DNA of 64,000 bases, taken from contig NZ_CP042596.1 of NCBI RefSeq assembly GCF_009914315.1, positions 3,782,001-3,846,000 of the forward strand, written 5' to 3'. The notes under the pieces are model-generated. The model saw only the letters and a program-made list of their open reading frames with translations. It was not told where the DNA came from and searched no databases. The translations under genes were made by a program, and so were the position numbers. The stretch comes from Granulicella sp. WH15 (GTDB lineage Bacteria; Acidobacteriota; Terriglobia; Terriglobales; Acidobacteriaceae). This document shows, in pieces, positions 25,710 to 34,199 of this stretch (the stretch's first letter is position 1; each line of letters begins with the position of its first letter).

Positions 25710-27059
25710 TCATTGCAGCGGCTGCAGTTTGCCCAGGCTGCTCTTCGGCCAAAGCGTATGCTTTTTCAACTCGGCGATTCCTCGCGTGAGGATTACATCA
25801 CCAGCTTGATCTTCGAGAGGCTCCTCCATGAGAACGGGTGGAAGCCACTTCTGTCGAGGCACGCCATCGACGTGGTAGATCTGCTCCGTTGCGTAAGCCA
25901 CATCTACCCCTGTCTTTGGGAGCTTGTCATCTGAGACCGCTCCCGCCAGATGGGCCATGGGCATCCCCACGACCACGGCTCGCCGCATTGCATCGAAGCC
26001 CACGGCGATGCCTTCCCCCATACTGCCTGTCCAATGGTTGACCAGCACCACAACCGGCGCGGTGTAGGTGAACGGGCCTCTTGGCTCGACAAACTCGACC
26101 CAGTTCCGCTCCACATCGGACTGCCCGTAGTTAGGAATGCGATGCCGTTGGTAAGGTCGAATCTCTGACACGAAACGCCCCATGATGCCGAGCGCAACCG
26201 AGCTGTCACCTCCACTCGGTACATCCCGAAGGTCAAGGATGAGACCCTTTGTGTCTCTCGCTTCGAGAAGTGCCTTATCAAAAGCAGCGACGGTTTTCTG
26301 CTCACCCAGCGAGTTGTTGAATCGGATGAGCGCGATGTTGCCGGGAAGGCGTTTTAGTGAGAGTTCTCCCGGAGCCTGGTCGAAGTGGCGTTCCACGGGT
26401 AAGGTCACGGTATACGAATGCCCCGCAGGTGTCACCAGGCTCAGCACTCTTGGCTCATCCGATTTGCCGGTAAGAACAGAGAGCAAGGCCCACTCTCGTG
26501 CCTGCGGACTTGTCTGCGAAACAGCTGGCGTGAGCCGGGTTGCAATGGCTTGTTCCAGCGGAACAGAACCTACGCTCGTGATACGGTCCCCTGCGTGAAT
26601 ACCCGCATATTCAGCATCGCTTCCTCTCCGAACAGCGGTGACTATGGCCCCGGACGGCTGAAACTCGGCCCAGATATCTGCAAAGGTAGGAACGGGCAAC
26701 CAGCGATTTACCAGACGGGATCGGACCTCAGCATGGAAGTCGTGCAATTCGCTGAGAGCGGACGCCAGCACTGCGTCAAACGCTTCTTTGGAGTCGGCTT
26801 GCTGCACAGCCCCGGCGTACCTGACTTCCCAGGTCAGCCAGGGCTTTTCAGCGTGGTCCAAATACGCGTAGTTGCTCTCGAAATCCTGCACGAAGGTCTT
26901 GAAGTCCGCTTGTCTTGCAGGCAAGGAGAAATCCTGCGCAGAGGCAGCCCCCCAAGGCAATAGGAAGCTCAACCAGGATTGAGCGGCAACGATCAGTACG
27001 AATCCTGTTCTCTTCAATATCACTGCTTTCACAAAGGAATGAAATTCAGGATAGAGCAT
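25710..27059 (-). CDS. S41-family (C-terminal processing-like) peptidase, exported
   Basis: 449 residues. N-terminal hydrophobic signal/anchor (about 15-40, ending ASAQD). A PDZ-like segment is visible around GSDAEYAGIHAGDRITSVGSVPLEQ. The peptidase domain includes IALIRFNNSLGEQKT, GLILDLRDVPSGGDS and the nucleophile region VLVNHWTGSMGEGIAVGFDAM, where the Ser of TGSMGEG is the expected catalytic residue. Predicted periplasmic serine protease or peptidase-like protein. By eye, its codon use is less GC-rich than its neighbours', which may indicate a later acquisition. Monocistronic between the RNase H gene and serA. Confidence 0.85.
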   Translation of the reverse strand: MLYPEFHSFVKAVILKRTGFVLIVAAQSWLSFLLPWGAASAQDFSLPARQADFKTFVQDFESNYAYLDHAEKPWLTWEVRYAGAVQQADSKEAFDAVLASALSELHDFHAEVRSRLVNRWLPVPTFADIWAEFQPSGAIVTAVRRGSDAEYAGIHAGDRITSVGSVPLEQAIATRLTPAVSQTSPQAREWALLSVLTGKSDEPRVLSLVTPAGHSYTVTLPVERHFDQAPGELSLKRLPGNIALIRFNNSLGEQKTVAAFDKALLEARDTKGLILDLRDVPSGGDSSVALGIMGRFVSEIRPYQRHRIPNYGQSDVERNWVEFVEPRGPFTYTAPVVVLVNHWTGSMGEGIAVGFDAMRRAVVVGMPMAHLAGAVSDDKLPKTGVDVAYATEQIYHVDGVPRQKWLPPVLMEEPLEDQAGDVILTRGIAELKKHTLWPKSSLGKLQPLQ

Positions 27060-27145
27060 TTATGGCCTCGACTCGGAATTGGTCCTGAGAGACGCGCTTC
27101 TCGGCAGTTAGCAGCTACCTGCCGGAGCAGGCTGATGGAACTGGG

Positions 27146-28753
27146 CTAACCCAGTTCCACCAGCCGCACCCCGGCGATAGCCTCCACCTGCTTCAGTGCC
27201 GCAACGGCCGTCGAGGCCGCACTTGCCTCTGCCACCTCAATCTGCACCACCGCCAGCGCCTGCCCCCGCGGCACACGCCGAGGCCGAGCATCCACCCCGC
27301 GCCCCAGCGCAAAGTTGGCGATATTCACCTCGTGCTCGCCTAGAATCGTTCCGATCCGCCCCACCACACCGGGCACATCGTGGTTCCGAATCGCCACCAG
27401 CGTCCCCTGCAGCGGAGCCTCGATATCAATGCCGTCATACGTCAGCAGCCGCGGCGAGTTGCCATGCAGCACCGTCGCCGACGCGCTCGCATCCCCCTCC
27501 GACGAGAGCAGCACCAGCTTCAGCACGCTGCCCGCGCCGCCCGGCGTGAACTCCTTCTTATCCTCCTGCACCCGCACGCCGCGCTCAGCCGCAATCGCCG
27601 CCGCGTTGATGCGGTTCACGCTCTCGCTCTGGCCGAAGATACCCGCGATCGCCGCGTTCCGGATCAGGTCGGTCTTCTGCGTCGCCAGCCGCCCGCTGTA
27701 GCTCAGTTGAATGCTCTCGAGATTGCCCGGCACCGCGTGCGACAGGAACTTACCCAGCCGCTCGGCCATCTCGATGTACGGCGCGACCTCGATATACTCC
27801 TCGTGAGAGAGCGAGGGCAGGTTGACCGCGTTCTGCACCACGCCCAGCTTCAGGTAGTCCCGCACCTGCATGGCGAGCTGGATGCCGATGGCCTCCTGCG
27901 CCTCGTCGGTCGAGCCAGCAATATGCGGCGAGAGCAGCACGTTGTCCAGGCCAAAGTACGGCGACTCCTTCAGCGGCTCCTGCCGGAAGACGTCCAGCGC
28001 CGCGCCGCCGACCTTGCCCGACTTCAGCCCTTCGACCAGCGCCTCGTCCACGATCAGCTCGCCGCGAGCGCAGTTCACGATGCGGATGCCCGGCTTCATA
28101 ATCGCAATGGACTGCGCGTTGATGAGGCCCTCGGTCTGCGGCGTCAGCCCCACGTGCAGCGTCAGGTAGTCCGACTCGTTGAAGATCGTGTCGATGCTCA
28201 CCAGCGTCACGTCGTTCTCGCGCGCGATCACCGGCGCGATGAACGGGTCGTAGCCGATCAGTTCCATGCCAAACGCCTTGGCCCGCCGCGCAACTTCAAG
28301 CCCAATGCGTCCCAGCCCGACGATGCCCAGCGTCTTGCCCCGCAGCTCGCTTCCCTGCAACGACTTCTTATCCCACTTGCCCGCGTGCGTGGTGCTGTTC
28401 GCGCGAGGGATAGACCGGCCCATCGAGATCATCAGCCCCAGCGTCAGCTCGGCGACCGCGACAGCATTGGCTCCGGGCGTGTTCATCACCACGATGCCGC
28501 TGTGCGTGGCCGCGGCGGTGTCGATGTTATCCACGCCCACCCCGGCGCGTCCGATCACCCGCAGCTTCGGCGCGGACTCGAGCAGCTTGGCATCCACCTG
28601 CACCGCCGAACGAACGATCAGCGCGTCCGCATCGGCCAGCTCGGCGGGCAGTCCATTGGCAATCTTATCGGCGGTAACGACGTTCCAGCCCGCTTCTTTC
28701 TGGAATATGGCAAGCGTAGCAGGGGAGACTTTCTCAGCAATTACGATCTTCAA
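27146..28753 (-). CDS. serA: D-3-phosphoglycerate dehydrogenase
   Basis: 535 residues. NAD-dependent oxidation of 3-phosphoglycerate, first step of serine synthesis. Catalytic core has the Rossmann motif GKTLGIVGLGRIGLEVARRA, NCARGELIVDEALVEGL and SPHIAGSTDEAQ (catalytic His). Long (type 1) form with an intervening domain (about 330-450) and a C-terminal ACT domain (HDVPGVVGRIGTILGEHEVNIANFALGRG) for serine feedback. Start: an ATG at 28792 adds 13 residues that translate a GGTGGG/CCCACC hairpin. The TTG at 28753, with GAGG upstream and the canonical KIVIAEKV beginning, is preferred. Confidence 0.93.
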   Translation of the reverse strand: MKIVIAEKVSPATLAIFQKEAGWNVVTADKIANGLPAELADADALIVRSAVQVDAKLLESAPKLRVIGRAGVGVDNIDTAAATHSGIVVMNTPGANAVAVAELTLGLMISMGRSIPRANSTTHAGKWDKKSLQGSELRGKTLGIVGLGRIGLEVARRAKAFGMELIGYDPFIAPVIARENDVTLVSIDTIFNESDYLTLHVGLTPQTEGLINAQSIAIMKPGIRIVNCARGELIVDEALVEGLKSGKVGGAALDVFRQEPLKESPYFGLDNVLLSPHIAGSTDEAQEAIGIQLAMQVRDYLKLGVVQNAVNLPSLSHEEYIEVAPYIEMAERLGKFLSHAVPGNLESIQLSYSGRLATQKTDLIRNAAIAGIFGQSESVNRINAAAIAAERGVRVQEDKKEFTPGGAGSVLKLVLLSSEGDASASATVLHGNSPRLLTYDGIDIEAPLQGTLVAIRNHDVPGVVGRIGTILGEHEVNIANFALGRGVDARPRRVPRGQALAVVQIEVAEASAASTAVAALKQVEAIAGVRLVELG

Positions 28754-28763
28754 GGAGGACCTC

Positions 28764-28780
28764 GGTGGTGGGTTCACCCC
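28764..28780 (-). promoter_or_regulatory. hairpin in the serA leader
   Basis: On the minus strand GGTGGG-GTGAA-CCCACC lies just before the ribosome-binding region of the preferred TTG start. A TACAAT box with little -35 match occurs about 125 nt further upstream, so a structured leader of roughly 120 nt is possible. I could not assign it to a known riboswitch. Confidence 0.35.
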
Positions 28781-28954
28781 ACCTGGCATCAATCGTGTAA
28801 TGTCTTCGAACGATTCGGTTTACGGTTGGACTTCCGGAACAGCTTCGCGGGGAGAGAGACCAGCACCCCTTACCCTCCATTGTAGTGAACTGCGCCCGGG
28901 AGAGCTGCACGGCCTGATGAAGTTTCCCGAGCAATCTTGTATGAAAATGGAAGA

Positions 28955-29338
28955 ATGACCGGTACTCGCATCGACAAGTGGCTCTGGGCCGCACGTTTTT
29001 TCAAGACCCGCGAACAGTCCTCGAAGGCCTGTGACCTGGGCCGCATCAACAGCAACGGGCAACGCTCGAAGCCAGCGCGAGAGGTCCGTGTGGGCGATAT
29101 CTTGCAGATCAAAAATGATGCAGGCGAGTTCGAGATTGAGGTGCTGGCCCTGAGCGAGCAGCGCGGTGCCGCCGCAATTGCCCAGACTCTCTACCGCGAG
29201 ACCGAGGCCGGCATAGAAGCCCGCAAAAAAGCGGCTGAAGAGCGCAAGCTGCTGGGGCCAATGGCCGATAGCTACACCGCTGGACGGCCAACCAAGCGGG
29301 ATAGACGCCTGATCCACCAGTTCAACGGCCGCGGCTAG
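28955..29338 (+). CDS. S4-domain RNA-binding protein, Hsp15-like
   Basis: 127 residues. The S4 domain begins RIDKWLWAARFFKTREQSSKACDLGRINSNGQRSKPAREVRVGD, which closely follows Hsp15 (HslR), a protein that binds free 50S subunits carrying nascent peptidyl-tRNA and helps recycle stalled ribosomes. The basic C-terminal tail (GRPTKRDRRLIHQF) is also Hsp15-like. ATG at 28955 (MTGTRIDKWLW) is preferred over 28937 because it puts the S4 domain at the N-terminus. Divergent from serA. Confidence 0.9.
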   Translation: MTGTRIDKWLWAARFFKTREQSSKACDLGRINSNGQRSKPAREVRVGDILQIKNDAGEFEIEVLALSEQRGAAAIAQTLYRETEAGIEARKKAAEERKLLGPMADSYTAGRPTKRDRRLIHQFNGRG

Positions 29339-29352
29339 CCCAGTCGATATAG

Positions 29353-29997
29353 CTAGGCTGCTTGCTTCTGGAGCAGCTCCGCATACGACTTCTCCAACTG
29401 CATCACCAGTTGCTTCAGCGTGCTCAACCGGATCGTCGTGATGGCAGCCCCTTTGAGAAGCTCGTGAACATCTTCAGGATTCAGCGCGGCAGGGTCTTTT
29501 TCTACCATCAGCGGAGCCGCCAGTTCGGTCTCGTAGACCAGCGTAGTGACTTCCTGATGGAGGGCGAGTTCCTGTAACCCATAGCTCTCGGCGTACCGCG
29601 TTACCTCCTCGGTTGGCATCAACGCCAGCGCCCCGGTGTCGCGCGCGGAACGCCACGCCGAATCGCTCAAATCCGACCACCGAAAGCGAAAGAGCAGCTC
29701 ACTGTTGTTCAATGCGTTTTTGTCTGTCCGCAACGAGCGTATCTTCACAACGTTCGCGTCCACGTTGTCGATATTCTCCTGCAGATAGCCGAGATTCTCC
29801 TTCGCCGCCTTGTCGTTCTGCTCAATCTCCCGGCGGATATTCTCGCGCGCCTCATGGACGATATGCCGGTGATGCAGCCACTCGACCGTACCCTCGAGCG
29901 ACAGCGCGATCAGCAGACCGATGGTGATCGTGACAATGTGGATGAAAAAATCGCGCCAACTGTGCGTGGCTCCATGAGGCGGATGAACATCCAGCAT
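29353..29997 (-). CDS. membrane-anchored coiled-coil protein of unknown function
   Basis: 214 residues. Begins MLDVHPPHGATHSWRDFFIHI, a highly conserved opening that I associate with an uncharacterised bacterial family, then one transmembrane segment (about 19-36, IHIVTITIGLLIALSLEG) and a mostly helical extracytoplasmic part (HEARENIRREIEQNDKAAKENLGYLQENI and a C-terminal helix ending YAELLQKQ). No catalytic motif seen. It stands alone between the Hsp15-like gene and the GSP_synth gene. Function not recognised. Confidence 0.75.
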   Translation of the reverse strand: MLDVHPPHGATHSWRDFFIHIVTITIGLLIALSLEGTVEWLHHRHIVHEARENIRREIEQNDKAAKENLGYLQENIDNVDANVVKIRSLRTDKNALNNSELLFRFRWSDLSDSAWRSARDTGALALMPTEEVTRYAESYGLQELALHQEVTTLVYETELAAPLMVEKDPAALNPEDVHELLKGAAITTIRLSTLKQLVMQLEKSYAELLQKQAA

Positions 29998-30030
29998 GAA
30001 CAGCTCCCGGTCGAGTATCTGGTCGAATCT

Positions 30031-31218
30031 CTATTCAAAATAGTGCGGCACGAACGAGCTTAGCTTATCTGTAATCAACCCTGCCGACTCACGAATTCCC
30101 ATCCCACAGCACTCTTCGCCAATCATCCACAGCCCCAGCACCGGATGCCGCTCCGCAAACACCACCTCCGGAGCCAGCGACTGGCAGATAAATCGTCCAT
30201 CCCCATACGGCCCCGGCATCTCGATCGCCCGCATATTCGGCCGGATGATGCTGACGTTCGCCCCGTCCCGCGAGTAGATCGGCTTGCGCACATAACTGCC
30301 CATCCGGCGCGGCTCGTCGAAGTAAGCCTCCAGCAGCAGCGGATGCCCCGGATACAGCTCCCACAGGATCGGCAGCAGCCCCTTGTTCGAGAGCAGCAGC
30401 TTCCATATCGGCTCGATCCAGCGCACGTCGGCGTAGGTATCGAGCGCCTGCGGCCCGAAGTCCTCGCCCAGCATCGACTCCCACGGATACTGCTTGAAGA
30501 TCGAAAAAATCTGGTTCTCCTCGAGATCGACAAAGCACTCGCGATCCGGATTCCAGCCGATATCCTGCAGGCTGATCGCCTCGGTGTGCAGCCCGGCCTG
30601 GTCCGCCGTGTCTCGCAGATACGTCGTGGTCGCCAGATCCTCAGGCTCATCCGGGTCATCGAGCGCGGCAAAGTAAACCGGCGGAATCAGCGCGTCCACC
30701 ACGCTCTGCCACCGCTCGATGAGCCGCTCGTGGATCGTGTTGAACTGGTCCGGGTTGGCGCTGAGCGACCGCCCGACCTCGTCGAGCCAATCCCCCTGAA
30801 CCACCGCTGCTTCGAGCAGAGAAGTCGGCGTATCGGCGTTGTATTCGAGCAGCTTAGGCGCAGTCGCACCCCACTTCGAACCCGCACTAGCCCCCGCCCA
30901 CAAAATATCAAAACGCCCGTAGATCGACGGCGGATCCTGGTTCCACGCCCACTCGATCACCGGCGCGGCATTGGCCGGAATCCCCAGTTCGGCGTACCGC
31001 TGCTTGTCGATCACATGCTGCGCGGCCGCCAGGCACATGCCCTGCAGCTCGCTGCCCACGGCCTCGAGCGTGTCGATCTCCGCGGCTGAAAACTTGTAGC
31101 AGGCCGACTCATCCCAGTAGGGCTGCGGAGCCATCGCCGCGGGCGAGTGGAAGGTAAGCCCCTGCGCCTCGACCTTCTTCTGCCAGTCCGGTCTTGCTGC
31201 AATCGAAACTCTCTGCAT
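30031..31218 (-). CDS. glutathionylspermidine synthase-like ATP-grasp ligase
   Basis: 395 residues. ATP-grasp C-N ligase of the GSP_synth family (E. coli YgiC/YjfC type), without the amidase domain of true Gsp synthetase/amidase. Landmarks: YNADTPTSLLEAAVVQ, YLRDTADQAG, LLSNKGLLPILWELYPGHPLLLEAYF (ATP-grasp Lys region), YVRKPIYSRDGANVSI and C-terminal IGEECCGMGIRES. Substrate unknown. Start at 31218 (MQRVSIAARPDW) is preferred to 31245 because GGAGAGGA lies about 8 nt upstream. Confidence 0.88.
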   Translation of the reverse strand: MQRVSIAARPDWQKKVEAQGLTFHSPAAMAPQPYWDESACYKFSAAEIDTLEAVGSELQGMCLAAAQHVIDKQRYAELGIPANAAPVIEWAWNQDPPSIYGRFDILWAGASAGSKWGATAPKLLEYNADTPTSLLEAAVVQGDWLDEVGRSLSANPDQFNTIHERLIERWQSVVDALIPPVYFAALDDPDEPEDLATTTYLRDTADQAGLHTEAISLQDIGWNPDRECFVDLEENQIFSIFKQYPWESMLGEDFGPQALDTYADVRWIEPIWKLLLSNKGLLPILWELYPGHPLLLEAYFDEPRRMGSYVRKPIYSRDGANVSIIRPNMRAIEMPGPYGDGRFICQSLAPEVVFAERHPVLGLWMIGEECCGMGIRESAGLITDKLSSFVPHYFE

Positions 31219-31359
31219 CCCCTCATCCTCTCCGCCGCTACGCACCTACCCGCGTAAACAGGCGCGTTTTACGGATCATGCCTCCATTGTAGCCGCCGGG
31301 GATGCCTCGACCTCCTTCATCGCCAGCCATTTCGCCGGTCCTGCCCGGAGCAATGTTCC

Positions 31360-31365
31360 TATAAT
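31360..31365 (+). promoter_or_regulatory. candidate -10 box upstream of yqeY
   Basis: Exact TATAAT 98 nt before the yqeY start codon in the 217-bp divergent gap. The -35 region is poor, so this is a tentative promoter. Confidence 0.35.
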
Positions 31366-31462
31366 GAAAACAGCAGACTTGCATGAACCGGGAAACGCCG
31401 ATCCCACAGGATCGAGATATCTCCCGAAGCAGTCTTGAAACAGTCTGCGGAAGAGGAATCGC

Positions 31463-31966
31463 ATGAGCGACACCAACAGCAGCACCGCCGAGACCAGCAT
31501 CTCCAGCCGTATCGGCAAGGACATCATCGCCGCCATGAAGGCCCGCGACGAGCACCGTCTCACCACGCTCCGCATGGTCAAGTCCGCCCTGAAGAGCAAG
31601 GAGATCGACAAGCGCCAGCCGCTCGACGACGCCGAAGAATCGCAGATCCTGACCACGCTCATCAAGCAGCGCCGCGAGTCGATCGAATCCTTCACCAAGG
31701 GCGACCGCCCCGAGCTGGCCGAAAAAGAGCGCGTCGAACTGGCCATGATCGAGAGCTACCTGCCCCAGGCCGCGACCGAAGAGGAGATTCGCGCCATCGT
31801 TCAGGGTGCCCTCGCCTACCTGGCTGAGGCCCCCGGCGGCTCCAAGCTTGGCCCCAAGGACATGGGACCGGCCATGCGCGTTATCAAGCAGCGCCTTCTG
31901 GCCGACGGCATCCGCGCCGATGGCCAGCTCGTCAGCAACCTCGTCAAGGAAGAATTAGCCAAATAG
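31463..31966 (+). CDS. GatB/YqeY domain protein
   Basis: 167 residues. Single YqeY domain, related to the tRNA-binding tail of GatB: SSRIGKDIIAAMKARDEHRLTTLRMVKSALKSKEID, LTTLIKQRRESIESFTKG and GGSKLGPKDMGPAMRVIKQRL. Members are thought to act in tRNA-dependent amidation or binding; the precise role is not established. Start ATG with AGAGGAA at 7 nt. The FmdB gene follows after 33 nt, probably in one transcript. Confidence 0.92.
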   Translation: MSDTNSSTAETSISSRIGKDIIAAMKARDEHRLTTLRMVKSALKSKEIDKRQPLDDAEESQILTTLIKQRRESIESFTKGDRPELAEKERVELAMIESYLPQAATEEEIRAIVQGALAYLAEAPGGSKLGPKDMGPAMRVIKQRLLADGIRADGQLVSNLVKEELAK

Positions 31967-31999
31967 CTTTTAGCAATATCTTGGAAACAAAGGATCGCC

Positions 32000-32293
32000 A
32001 TGCCGCTCTACGAGTACGAATGCACTGCCTGCCATCGCCACACTGAAAAGATCCAGAAGTTCTCCGATCCCGAGATCACGGTCTGCCCCTTCTGCGGCGG
32101 CGCGCTACAGCGCGTCATCTCCGCGCCCGCGTTCGCGCTCAAGGGCGGCGGCTGGTACAAGGACGGCTATGCTTCGGCTAAGTCCACCAGTGGCGACTCT
32201 ACCCCCTCCTCCAGCACCCCGGCGGCGGCCCCTGCGGCTGCTGCTCCGGCAGCTCCCGCCGCCGCGCCGGCCGCCAGCTCGGATAAAAAGTAA
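32000..32293 (+). CDS. FmdB-family zinc-ribbon protein
   Basis: 97 residues. N-terminal zinc ribbon MPLYEYECTACHRHTEKIQKF...CPFCGG with C9-x2-C12 and C30-x2-C33, followed by the usual VISAPAFALKGGGWYKDGY and a long Ala/Pro/Ser tail. FmdB was named from amidase/formamidase operons; most members are small putative regulatory zinc proteins of unknown role. Co-directional with yqeY. Confidence 0.92.
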   Translation: MPLYEYECTACHRHTEKIQKFSDPEITVCPFCGGALQRVISAPAFALKGGGWYKDGYASAKSTSGDSTPSSSTPAAAPAAAAPAAPAAAPAASSDKK

Positions 32294-32323
32294 CAACAAA
32301 AGATCCTCACGGATCAACACAGC

Positions 32324-32380
32324 AAAGGCACGGATAGAGACGGAGCCAATGGCTCGAATTCCGCTCTTATCCGTGCCTTT
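32324..32380. terminator. long hairpin between convergent genes
   Basis: AAAGGCACGGATA (32324-32336) pairs perfectly with TATCCGTGCCTTT (32368-32380). Within the 31-nt loop, GCGGAAT-like segments allow further pairing. It is followed by TCTGTTTTAT on the + strand. Lies 31 nt after the FmdB stop and 24 nt from the next minus-strand stop, so it probably serves both. Confidence 0.75.
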
Positions 32381-32403
32381 TCTGTTTTATCCGTGCAAGG
32401 CTT

Positions 32404-32616
32404 TTACGACTTCGGAGCCGCAGGAACCTTGGCCCCCTCCTTGCGCGCCTCAGACAGGCCAATCGCAATCGCCTGCTTCGGATTCGTCACCTTCTTGCCG
32501 CTCCTGCCGCTCGTCAGCTTTCCCTGCTTCATCGCCTTCATCTCGCGCTCGACGCTCTTGCCCGCAGCCGCACCGTACTTCGTCCCCTTCTTCGTAGCAG
32601 CTTTCTTCGTGGCCAT
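32404..32616 (-). CDS. small basic DUF6496-like protein
   Basis: 70 residues starting MATKKAATKKGTKYGAAAGK and continuing SVEREMKAMKQGKLTSGRSGKKVTNPKQAIAIGLSEARKEGAKVP, the pattern of small Lys-rich proteins labelled DUF6496. ATG 32616 is chosen because GGAGG sits 6 nt upstream. The N-terminal AAxKK repeats resemble histone H1-like/DNA-binding tails. Function unknown; nucleic-acid binding is inferred from the charge. Confidence 0.8.
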   Translation of the reverse strand: MATKKAATKKGTKYGAAAGKSVEREMKAMKQGKLTSGRSGKKVTNPKQAIAIGLSEARKEGAKVPAAPKS

Positions 32617-32677
32617 AAAAAACCTCCAGACAGCTGACAACTAGGACATGCGGCAGCGTCCGCGCGTTGTACGCGGT

Positions 32678-34189
32678 TCAATCCCGCCGCGAACGCCGCC
32701 GCCACAACTCCCCGGCGACACCCAGCGCCAGCAGGAAGCCGCCGCCCACCAGCGTCCGATTCAACCAGACGCGCCACCTCGGCTGTATCCGCTCGAGCGT
32801 GCCGTCCTGCCACGCCGCGCGCACCGCGATCAGGTCCGCGGCCAGCCCCGGAATCGTGATGCTCGCAAGCTCGTCCTCGGCGACCGGCAGCGAGCCGAAG
32901 ATCCTCTCCACATCGGGCGGCTCACCCGCCCTGTCCTTGGGGATGCGCCGTATGAGCGCGTTGATCTCCGCATCGCGCGGATCGCTGAAGAGTGCGCCAT
33001 CCGCGGTGTTTGGAAAGAGCGTCGATCGCCCGGTCAGCTTCAACTCAATCGCTGCCACCACGTCCTGACAGACGCCCAGCGCGTAGTAGCCGCCGAACGG
33101 CAGATCCGGCCGCACCATGTGTTGGTGCAGGTAGGTCCGTACCATCAATCCCGCGAGCCGTGTCACCTCGACTGCATCCGCCCCGCGATACTCATGCGCG
33201 TGCCGGTTCTTCACCCACGCCTGATCGAGCTGATCCATCGTCCGCCACTCCGCCTTGCCATCGATTCCGAAGTAGAAGCTAACCTCCGCGTTGATCTTCG
33301 GCCCACGCACGAACCACTCGTACTCCGCGTGCGAGACCGGCACCAACAGCGGCCGATCCGTCCCCGGCACCAGCACCAGCGAGTTCACGAAGAAGGGCAT
33401 CATCACATCCTGATACGCAGCCGCCCCCGGCCCCTTGTAGTGCAGGTGACCGAAGTTGGCGAAGTAGCGCGAGTCCGCCACCATCACCTCATGGCCGGTC
33501 GCAGTCAGCGCGGCGATCAGCTCCTGCGGCGAGTGAGTGGCCCTGCCGCCAATCACAGCCTGCATCGGCGCGGAGCCATCAAACTCATTCAGGCTCAGCC
33601 GATTCAGCACCTCGGCCAGCCGCTCACTCTCGGAGTGCATCGGCGCGACCGCCGGATTCGCGCCATCGCCCCGCACCACGCCATCACCAAGCGAACTGAC
33701 CAGATCCTGCTCGCTGAATCCCGGTCGCGTCGATGGCTTATCCAAATCCTCGGTCGCGGCAACACCAAGCGCATACGGCCCCAGATCCACAAACGCCGCA
33801 ACCTTCCCGCTCTGCTCTCCCTTGCTGGGAGCGCCACCGGCGGTCGCCAACGCGGTCACTCCCTCATCCTTGGCCGCCACCCGCCCAACGACACGCACAG
33901 TCGGGTTAATCTCGCGCATCGTCCAACCGGGAAATCGATCAAGCCCCTGCCAGTCCTTACCCAGAATCATCTGCCGCATCCGATCAACCAGCTTCGGAGT
34001 AAGCAGCGCTCCAGCCTTCGAGCTGTTCTGTATCTGCGCCAGCAGCGCATCCGTAAACCCCGGCTGGGCCGAAAGCTCACGCATCATCGCCGAGAGCGGA
34101 ACCGTATTGGCTGGCATCGCGTCCTCCCGCACCGCCCCCATAGCCAACAGGGCCAAACCCACGCAACCGAAGAGAGGGAGACGACGCAT
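32678..34189 (-). CDS. large secreted protein of unknown function with C-terminal membrane anchor
   Basis: 503 residues. N-terminal signal sequence (RRLPLFGCVGLALLAMGAV) and a C-terminal hydrophobic segment (LVGGGFLLALGVAGELW) followed by RRRSRRD, which would anchor it with a short basic cytoplasmic tail. The middle has no motif I recognise; conserved-looking blocks are RYFANFGHLHYKGPGAAAYQDVMMPFFVNSLVLVPGT and VRGPKINAEVSFYFG. Stands alone between DUF6496 and the APC permease. Likely a lineage-specific envelope protein. Confidence 0.7.
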   Translation of the reverse strand: MRRLPLFGCVGLALLAMGAVREDAMPANTVPLSAMMRELSAQPGFTDALLAQIQNSSKAGALLTPKLVDRMRQMILGKDWQGLDRFPGWTMREINPTVRVVGRVAAKDEGVTALATAGGAPSKGEQSGKVAAFVDLGPYALGVAATEDLDKPSTRPGFSEQDLVSSLGDGVVRGDGANPAVAPMHSESERLAEVLNRLSLNEFDGSAPMQAVIGGRATHSPQELIAALTATGHEVMVADSRYFANFGHLHYKGPGAAAYQDVMMPFFVNSLVLVPGTDRPLLVPVSHAEYEWFVRGPKINAEVSFYFGIDGKAEWRTMDQLDQAWVKNRHAHEYRGADAVEVTRLAGLMVRTYLHQHMVRPDLPFGGYYALGVCQDVVAAIELKLTGRSTLFPNTADGALFSDPRDAEINALIRRIPKDRAGEPPDVERIFGSLPVAEDELASITIPGLAADLIAVRAAWQDGTLERIQPRWRVWLNRTLVGGGFLLALGVAGELWRRRSRRD

Positions 34190-34199
34190 TCCGGTATTA

